Assembly (NCBI GenBank): GCA_002309035.1
Contig: DBWT01000011.1
Location: forward strand, 1 to 5,091
Length of the DNA stretch: 5,091 nt
Source of the DNA: Caryophanales bacterium UBA1231
Lineage (GTDB): Bacteria; Bacillota_I; Bacilli_A; ML615J-28; CAG-313
Direction of reading: 5' to 3'
In this document: piece by piece, positions 1 through 5,091 of the stretch
Layout of the letters: every line of letters begins with the position of its first letter
How positions within the stretch are numbered: position 1 is the first letter of the stretch
Translations under genes and position numbers: made by a program
Notes under the pieces: model-generated
What the model was told of the DNA's origin: nothing
What the model saw: the letters and a program-made list of their open reading frames with translations, nothing else
The model's database searches: none

Positions 1-6
1 AGGAGG
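1..6 (+). promoter_or_regulatory. Shine-Dalgarno site of priA
   Basis: A perfect AGGAGG lies 5 nt before the ATG at 12, which fixes that start codon. The TAA at 8-10 could be the stop of an upstream gene cut off by the window edge, as in the fmt/yutG junction further on, but this cannot be tested here. Confidence 0.85.
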
Positions 7-11
7 CTAAT

Positions 12-2252
12 ATGTTCGTTAAAGTTATTATTGATAATCCATCAAGTCAAGTTGATATGGAATTTGAATATGAAACTGAACAAAGCATTGAACCAGGGAC
101 AAGAGTCATTGTACCTTTTGGTAAAGGTAATATACCAACCTTAGGAATTGTTTTATCACAAAGCTTAAAGAGAACATATCTTGAGCCTCTAAAACAAGTC
201 ATTGAAGTTATCGATGATAATCCTGTTATATCAAAAACACAATTGGAAGTATTGCCTTTAATTAGAAATGAAGCAATATGCCCAAAAAGTAGAATCTTAA
301 ATATGATGATGCCATCATCATTAAGACTCAAAAAAGAAAAATACATTGTCATTAAAAATTCAAGTCAAATTGATGCTAATTTGCTTGCTTTGTTTGATGG
401 TGCTTTAATCAGCAAATACACCGATAAATTCTTACCTTTCAAAAAACAAATCGATAATTTGGTTAAAGAAGGCTCTTTAGAAATTAGATTGAATGCGGTG
501 GAAAAACACACAAAAAAATATGAAACATATTATGAAATTGAAGATTTCACATATTATTCTTCGAGTCCAAGAAGAATGGAAGTAATGAATCAACTTCAAA
601 ATGGACCTTTATCAGAAAGTGAATTAATTAATGATTATGGCTTTTCTAAATATGTTTTAAATGCTTTAGTAAGTGATCATGCGGTTAAGAAACTTCATAA
701 ACAAAAATCAAGAATCAATCAAAAATTCTTGAAAGTTAAAGAAGATTATTTCAAACCATCAATGGATTATAACTTTCTTCAATCATCAACAACAAAGGTT
801 ATTAAATTTAACCAAGACCCAGATGAAAAAGAATTTGTTTATTATTTACTAAAAGAAAATCCAACATTAAAAGTTGTTTTCTTTGTACCAGAAATCTTAA
901 AGGGTTATGTTATTTCATCTTTCATCAATAAACATTTTGATAAAAGCACTTGTTATTTAAACAACACAATTAATCCTAACATCATGGCAGAATATTTTGA
1001 AAGAATCAAAAAAGATGAGTTTGATGTTGTTGTTTCAACACCAATCACAACACTTTGGGATTATGAAAAATTCGATATTGTGGTGATGATGGATGAAGAT
1101 TCACAAATATATAAGCTTGATCAAAGCCCAAGAATAGATTGTGTCAAAATTATGAAAAGAATCGCTGATTTAAACAATCAACGCTTATTCCTTACAACTT
1201 TTTCACTTTCAATGGAAAGATATATTGAAGTTTTAAAATCACATATGGATTATATCGCATATCCTACTTTCCATGAAGCAAAGATGACAGTAGTTGATAC
1301 AATGAAGGAATTACGTAATTTTGATTATGAAATATTAAACGAAGATGCTAAAAAGAAATTAGATTTATGCATTGAACAAAAGGAAAAAGCTGTTTTAATT
1401 ATTAATAATAGAAGTTATGCTAAAAACATCTATTGTCGTACTTGTCATAAAACATTAAAGTGTCCTAATTGTCAAGTACCACTAATGTATCAAAAAGAGA
1501 AAAATCTATATAAATGTCCAACTTGTTTCTATAAAAAAGAAGCATCTACCTGCCCTATTTGTGGTAAAGAAACAATTACATATACAGGTTTTGGCATGGA
1601 ACAAGTGATGGATTTTTTAGTAGATAAAGGTTATCGAGCACATTTATTTGATTCTGTCTCAATGGATGATTTAGATGAACTAAATGATTTAATCGATTTG
1701 GATAAAATTGATATTGTTGTGACAACAATCAATCAATTTATTTCATTATCTCATCCTAAATTAAAACTTGCATGCTTTGTTGATTTTGATGCTTTCCTTA
1801 ATAATCCTAGCTTTTCATCATCAGTCAAAAGTTTCAATGCTTTAGAATATGTGAGATGCAAAAGTGATGAAGTTATTATTCAAACAGTTAATCCAATCAA
1901 TCCAGTCATCGTTCATTTTGTGAAAGATGATGTTGATGGATTCTACATGGAAGAAATCAAAACACGCGAATACTTAAAACTTAAACCAATCTATGATGTT
2001 GATCAAATCTTAATCAAAGCACCATATGGTGAAATGTTAAAGATTGCATCTACAATTAAAAAGACAATAATGAGTTTACTAACTAACACTTATGTTGTTG
2101 GTCCAAGCTATAACTACAAAGAACAAAAAGCTCAATTGATTGTAAAAACACAAGATAAAAGAGCAAGTAATGTTTATTTAAGAATTTATGAAATGTACCA
2201 AAATAGTAATGTCATGTTAATTTTCGATCGAAATCGTGATATTTACGGATAG
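12..2252 (+). CDS. priA: Primosomal protein N' (PriA), probable pseudohelicase with degenerate ATPase motifs
   Basis: PriA normally recognises stalled replication forks and D-loops and loads the replicative helicase through the primosome, and it is also a 3'-5' superfamily 2 helicase. This 746-aa protein is a normal length for the family. The N-terminal 3'-DNA-binding domain (about 1-105, with PGTRVIVPFG) and a winged-helix segment (about 184-232) are recognisable. Eight zinc-ligand cysteines form four CxxC pairs at 475/478, 484/487, 502/505 and 514/517. A C-terminal domain follows the conserved EVIIQTVNP segment (620-628). The helicase core is collinear with normal PriA, but its key motifs are lost. 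The Walker A region (about 266-274) reads FNQDPDEKE instead of a glycine-rich GxTGSGKT loop. DEEH is DEDS (361-364), GSATPS is replaced by TTFSLS, and AGRAGR (motif VI) is missing before residue 620. Identity as a PriA ortholog is secure from zinc module and architecture. Loss of ATPase activity is inferred. The first gene of the visible operon, it ends 8 bp before fmt. Confidence 0.92.
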   Translation: MFVKVIIDNPSSQVDMEFEYETEQSIEPGTRVIVPFGKGNIPTLGIVLSQSLKRTYLEPLKQVIEVIDDNPVISKTQLEVLPLIRNEAICPKSRILNMMMPSSLRLKKEKYIVIKNSSQIDANLLALFDGALISKYTDKFLPFKKQIDNLVKEGSLEIRLNAVEKHTKKYETYYEIEDFTYYSSSPRRMEVMNQLQNGPLSESELINDYGFSKYVLNALVSDHAVKKLHKQKSRINQKFLKVKEDYFKPSMDYNFLQSSTTKVIKFNQDPDEKEFVYYLLKENPTLKVVFFVPEILKGYVISSFINKHFDKSTCYLNNTINPNIMAEYFERIKKDEFDVVVSTPITTLWDYEKFDIVVMMDEDSQIYKLDQSPRIDCVKIMKRIADLNNQRLFLTTFSLSMERYIEVLKSHMDYIAYPTFHEAKMTVVDTMKELRNFDYEILNEDAKKKLDLCIEQKEKAVLIINNRSYAKNIYCRTCHKTLKCPNCQVPLMYQKEKNLYKCPTCFYKKEASTCPICGKETITYTGFGMEQVMDFLVDKGYRAHLFDSVSMDDLDELNDLIDLDKIDIVVTTINQFISLSHPKLKLACFVDFDAFLNNPSFSSSVKSFNALEYVRCKSDEVIIQTVNPINPVIVHFVKDDVDGFYMEEIKTREYLKLKPIYDVDQILIKAPYGEMLKIASTIKKTIMSLLTNTYVVGPSYNYKEQKAQLIVKTQDKRASNVYLRIYEMYQNSNVMLIFDRNRDIYG

Positions 2253-2255
2253 GAG
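2251..2255 (+). promoter_or_regulatory. Shine-Dalgarno site of fmt, overlapping the priA stop codon
   Basis: AGGAG lies 5 nt before the fmt ATG at 2261. Its first two bases belong to the TAG stop of priA (2250-2252), so ribosomes ending priA translation finish on the fmt ribosome binding site. This supports co-transcription and possible translational coupling. Confidence 0.8.
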
Positions 2256-2260
2256 AAAAG

Positions 2261-3202
2261 ATGGAAAGAATTGTTTTTATGGGCACACCAGCCTTTTCAG
2301 CAAGAATCTTAGAAGATTTGATAAATGCTAAATACAATATTGTTGGTGTTGTCACTCAACCAGATCGAGTTGTTGGAAGAAAACAACAAATAGAATTTAG
2401 TGAAGTCAAAAAGGTTGCTTTAAAGTATCAAATACCTGTTCTACAACCTAACAGAATAAAAAAAGAATATCAACCTATTCTTGATTTAAAACCAGATGTT
2501 ATCATTACAGCAGCATTTGGTCAAATTGTTGGTGTTGAACTTTTAGAAGCACCTAAATTTAAAGCAATCAACATTCATGCATCGCTTCTACCTAAATATC
2601 GTGGTGGTGCTCCTATTCAAAGATCAATCGAAAATGGCGATAAAGAAACAGGCATTACGATTATGTATATGGAAAAAGGCATGGATACTGGTGATATCTT
2701 ATATCAAGAAAAACTTGCCATTTCCAATGATGATACATCAACAACACTTTTTGAAAAGCTTAGCGTTTTAGGATCACAAATGATTTTGGCCTTTCTTCCA
2801 AAACTATTCAAAGGTGATGTTAAACCAATAAAACAAAATGAAAATGAAGTAACATATGCTTACAATTTAACAAAAGAAGAAGAACATATAACATTTAATG
2901 ATAATGCTTATCATATATATAATAAGGTAAGATCTTTAAATGATACACCAGGAGCATATTTTTATTTCAAAGGTTTTGAACAAGAACAATTCCGCATTAA
3001 AATTATTGAATGTGAACCAGTTGATATCATTCATAATTTAAATGTGGGTGAAATCTTACAAATCAATAAAAAAGACTTTTTAATGGCATGTATGGATAAT
3101 ACAGCATTAAAAATCACAAAAGTTAAACCTAATGGTAAAGCAGAAATGACATCTTTAGCTTTTATCAATGGGGGAATGAAAAAATATCTAGGAGGTAACT
3201 AA
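2261..3202 (+). CDS. fmt: Methionyl-tRNA formyltransferase
   Basis: This cytoplasmic enzyme transfers a formyl group from 10-formyltetrahydrofolate to the methionine on initiator tRNA, giving fMet-tRNA for bacterial translation initiation. The 313 residues match the usual family length of about 310-320. The N-terminal formyltransferase fold starts with MGTPAFSA, followed by TQPDRVVGR, whose counterpart lies in the tRNA-contacting loop region. The signature INIHASLLPKYRGGAPIQ follows. Catalytic residues N104, H106 and D142 (in MDTGDI) have the same 38-residue spacing as Asn108/His110/Asp146 of E. coli Fmt as I recall it. The C-terminal domain (about 205-313) begins near YAYNLTKEEEHITF and keeps the KVRSLNDTPGAYFYF segment. 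The start is supported by AGGAG 5 nt upstream. It lies between priA and yutG, and its stop overlaps the yutG start by one base (TAATG). The peptide deformylase gene often found beside fmt is not in the window. Confidence 0.97.
   Translation: MERIVFMGTPAFSARILEDLINAKYNIVGVVTQPDRVVGRKQQIEFSEVKKVALKYQIPVLQPNRIKKEYQPILDLKPDVIITAAFGQIVGVELLEAPKFKAINIHASLLPKYRGGAPIQRSIENGDKETGITIMYMEKGMDTGDILYQEKLAISNDDTSTTLFEKLSVLGSQMILAFLPKLFKGDVKPIKQNENEVTYAYNLTKEEEHITFNDNAYHIYNKVRSLNDTPGAYFYFKGFEQEQFRIKIIECEPVDIIHNLNVGEILQINKKDFLMACMDNTALKITKVKPNGKAEMTSLAFINGGMKKYLGGN
3190..3195 (+). promoter_or_regulatory. Shine-Dalgarno site of yutG, inside the end of fmt
   Basis: AGGAGG sits 6 nt before the ATG at 3202 and lies within the last codons of fmt. 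With the TAATG stop/start overlap it indicates translational coupling of the two genes. Confidence 0.85.
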
Positions 3203-3735
3203 TGGAACCTAAATTATTTTATTCAAGAGAAGAAATGTTTGAGCTTAACAAACAAGCACTTTTATCACGTGGCGTAACAATTGAAGAAATTGCTGAAATC
3301 AGCTATCATCAACAAACAAAATACGATAAGGAAGTTAAAATGAGTGAATGTATCGAAAGTGTTGAAAAGATTCTTTCTTTAAGAGATGTTTTCCATATTT
3401 TACAATTAGGTGTTGAAATTGATCGCTTAACTGAAGAACATCAATTCAAAGGGCCAATTCAAGACATCATGCGTTATGATTTAGGTGTTTTCGGTGTTGA
3501 TGAAATATTAGGTCTTGACCTTGCTAAATTGTATGGAATTATTGGTGTTACAAACTTTGGCGATATCGATGTCAATAAGATTGGTGTTGTAGCAAGACTT
3601 AATGATGAAGGCAAAGATGTAACAAAACGTTGTCATACTTTTTTAGATGATATCGTTGGTTCGATTGCAGCAGCAGCATCAACAAGAGTTGCACAAATCA
3701 TTAGCGAGAACAAAACAAATAAAGACCATGAATAA
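3202..3735 (+). CDS. yutG: YutG/PgpA-family protein, probable phosphatidylglycerophosphatase A
   Basis: PgpA-family enzymes dephosphorylate phosphatidylglycerophosphate to phosphatidylglycerol, the precursor of major anionic membrane lipids. The 177-aa product resembles the Bacillus YutG branch (about 165 aa). Visible family motifs are LLSRGVTIEEIAEI near the N-terminus, RYDLGVFGVDEI (D100, E101), YGIIGVTNFGDID (111-123, with T117-N118-F119-G120) and HTFLDDIVGSIAAAAS (145-160, with D149-D150). The paired acidic residues are candidates for metal-dependent catalysis. I see no convincing hydrophobic membrane helix, in contrast to the membrane-embedded proteobacterial PgpA, so it is probably soluble or peripheral at the membrane. 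The ATG overlaps the fmt stop by one base and has AGGAGG 6 nt upstream. Family membership is secure. The exact substrate is inferred from family annotation and is less certain, since nothing nearby belongs to phospholipid synthesis. Confidence 0.85.
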   Translation: MEPKLFYSREEMFELNKQALLSRGVTIEEIAEISYHQQTKYDKEVKMSECIESVEKILSLRDVFHILQLGVEIDRLTEEHQFKGPIQDIMRYDLGVFGVDEILGLDLAKLYGIIGVTNFGDIDVNKIGVVARLNDEGKDVTKRCHTFLDDIVGSIAAAASTRVAQIISENKTNKDHE

Positions 3736-5091
3736 AATCGAAAAGCAATCAACACTTAAAGTTAAATTTACATCTTATACTCATGATGGTTTAGGGGTTG
3801 CTAAAGTCAATGGATTCAATAAATTTAATGAAGAATTAATCAATTTTCCATTCTTTGTTGAAAATGCATTAATAAATGAAGAAGGCATTATTGAAATAAC
3901 AGAGGTTCATAAAACATTTGGTTTAGGCAAAATCAAAAAACTTTTTCCTGATAAACTTTCTAAGGAAAGAGTCGACCCTAAATGCCTAATATATGATGAA
4001 TGTGGTGGATGCCACCTTCTTCATATGTCATATGATGCCCAACTTTCCTTTAAAAAGCAAAGAGTAATTGATGCTTTTAAAAAGATTGGGGGCTTTGAAA
4101 ACCCTCAAGTTTTAGATCCAATTAAATCTGTTAATCAATTTCATTATCGTAATAAAGTACAAATCCCTTTTGGTTTTGTAAATAAGAAAACAGTATGTGG
4201 CTTTTATAAAAGAGAATCACATGACATCATACCACTTGATAGTTGTCTTCTTCAATCAGAATTAACAACAAATATTGTGAAATTCATTAAGAATATTTGT
4301 AATGAACTGATGATTAAAGGCTATGATGAAAGTACTAATACAGGTGATATTAAACATGTTCTTTTAAAAGAATCAACAAAGAATAATGAAATTATGCTTA
4401 CATTAGTAACAAAAGAAAAACAAATCAAGAATCTTGATTTGCTAGTAAAAAAGATAGTAGATAAATTTCCTAATGTTACATCGGTTATTCAAAATATCAA
4501 TAAAGAAAAAACCAATGTTATTTTAGGCGATACTAATGTTCTACTTTTTGGAAAAAACTATATTGTTGATGAAATATTAGGTCATGATTTTTTAATTGGA
4601 CCAATGTCATTTTTCCAAGTCAACACTAAAACAACATCATTACTTTACCAAACAGCAATCAATCTAGGACATTTTTTGAAAAATGAAGTAGTAATTGATG
4701 CTTATTCAGGTATAGGCACAATTGGTATTTGTTTAAGTGATAAAGTCAAAGAAGTATATCAAGTAGAGATTGTTGAAGAAGCATGGAAACTATCAAAAGA
4801 AAATATTAAATTAAACAATGTTGAAAACATCCATACTTTTAACAATGATGCTGTAAAACAAATTGAAATATGGAAAAAAGAAAATAAACAAATTGACTCA
4901 ATCATTGTTGATCCACCAAGAAAAGGCCTTGATGTTAAACTCATGGATGCAATCTTTGCCATGAATATTAAAAAAATAGTTTATATTTCTTGTGATGTAT
5001 CAACAATGGCAAGAGATATTAAATATCTATCATCACTAGATTATTCATTTGATGTTATCCAACCTGTTGATATGTTTCCTAATACATTACA
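3728..5091 (+). CDS. rlmCD: 23S rRNA (uracil-5-)-methyltransferase, RlmCD/RumA family (3' end cut by window)
   Basis: Members of this family use S-adenosylmethionine to make 5-methyluridine in 23S rRNA. The Bacillus homologue RlmCD (YefA) modifies both U747 and U1939. The 454 visible codons are open to the window edge. An N-terminal TRAM-type RNA-binding domain (about 8-72, with YTHDGLGVAKVNG) is followed by [4Fe-4S] ligands C86, C92, C95 and C173 in the family CX5CX2C...C pattern. Then come GPMSFFQVN, SAM-binding motif DAYSGIGTIG (324-333), DPPRKG (395-400), the catalytic nucleophile C422 in YISCDVSTMARDI, and PVDMFPNTL at 446-454. In relatives the last motif continues HVE, whose glutamate is the catalytic base, so only about 10-15 residues should be missing. 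The ATG overlaps the end of yutG by 8 bp, has no clear Shine-Dalgarno site and no in-frame upstream ATG nearby, so translational coupling is likely. Whether it modifies one or two rRNA sites cannot be read from sequence alone, so the symbol is provisional. Confidence 0.93.
   Translation, partial: MNKIEKQSTLKVKFTSYTHDGLGVAKVNGFNKFNEELINFPFFVENALINEEGIIEITEVHKTFGLGKIKKLFPDKLSKERVDPKCLIYDECGGCHLLHMSYDAQLSFKKQRVIDAFKKIGGFENPQVLDPIKSVNQFHYRNKVQIPFGFVNKKTVCGFYKRESHDIIPLDSCLLQSELTTNIVKFIKNICNELMIKGYDESTNTGDIKHVLLKESTKNNEIMLTLVTKEKQIKNLDLLVKKIVDKFPNVTSVIQNINKEKTNVILGDTNVLLFGKNYIVDEILGHDFLIGPMSFFQVNTKTTSLLYQTAINLGHFLKNEVVIDAYSGIGTIGICLSDKVKEVYQVEIVEEAWKLSKENIKLNNVENIHTFNNDAVKQIEIWKKENKQIDSIIVDPPRKGLDVKLMDAIFAMNIKKIVYISCDVSTMARDIKYLSSLDYSFDVIQPVDMFPNTL

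Noticed and set aside
47..352. 101-codon open frame on the minus strand
   Set aside because: It lies wholly inside the N-terminal DNA-binding region of priA, has no ribosome binding site or recognisable motif, and is a shadow of the real gene.
795..1876. Frameshift or sequencing error as the cause of the missing PriA motifs
   Set aside because: The frame is continuous, and family-like segments (VPEI, YKLDQSPR, the CxxC pairs, EVIIQTVNP) recur in the same frame between the lost motifs. A shift would scramble longer blocks.
2577..2771. 64-codon open frame on the plus strand in another frame
   Set aside because: It overlaps the catalytic core of fmt, whose frame carries all the conserved motifs.
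3668..3684. Short GCA-rich repeat (GCAGCAGCAGCATCA)
   Set aside because: It encodes the conserved alanine-rich IAAAAS segment of the YutG family and is explained by protein sequence, not by a repeat element.
4759..4962. 67-codon open frame on the minus strand
   Set aside because: It is antisense to the SAM-binding domain of rlmCD and has no supporting signal.
12..5091. TGA read as tryptophan, as in Mycoplasma
   Set aside because: No in-frame TGA occurs in any of the four genes. Tryptophan is TGG at all three places seen, and the three visible stops are TAG, TAA and TAA.

Overview
The window is a tightly packed, single-direction (+ strand) stretch of a low-GC bacterial chromosome, roughly 30% G+C judged by eye. 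It carries four housekeeping genes in one apparent operon: a priA-type primosomal protein N' gene (12-2252), fmt (2261-3202), a yutG/pgpA-type gene (3202-3735) and an rlmCD-type 23S rRNA uracil methyltransferase gene that runs off the right edge (3728-5091+). The gaps are 8 bp, -1 bp and -8 bp. The first three genes have AGGAG(G) Shine-Dalgarno sequences; the fourth has none and appears translationally coupled. No stretch over 10 bp lacks a gene, and I see no RNA gene, terminator, mobile element or CRISPR array.

The AT-rich codons, strong AGGAGG sites and a YutG-type protein point to a Bacillota/Mycoplasmatota lineage. Tryptophan is written TGG (three cases) and no reading frame contains TGA, so there is no sign of the Mycoplasma/Spiroplasma TGA=Trp code. 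An Acholeplasma-, Izemoplasma- or RF39-like organism, or another AT-rich Bacilli relative, would fit. That placement is inference.

The genes serve basic information processing and lipid metabolism: replication restart (PriA), formylation of initiator Met-tRNA (Fmt), probable phosphatidylglycerol synthesis (YutG) and rRNA modification (RlmCD). The priA-fmt pairing is common in bacteria, but the usual partners def and rsmB are absent here, replaced by yutG and rlmCD.

The most notable observation is in PriA. The ORF is full length and uninterrupted, and both the N-terminal DNA-binding region and the eight-cysteine zinc module are intact. The ATPase/helicase motifs are not: the Walker A loop has lost its glycines, DEEH is changed to DEDS, and the arginine-finger motif VI (AGRAGR) is missing. 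This looks like a pseudohelicase PriA kept for primosome assembly rather than unwinding. I see no wholly new multi-gene system.
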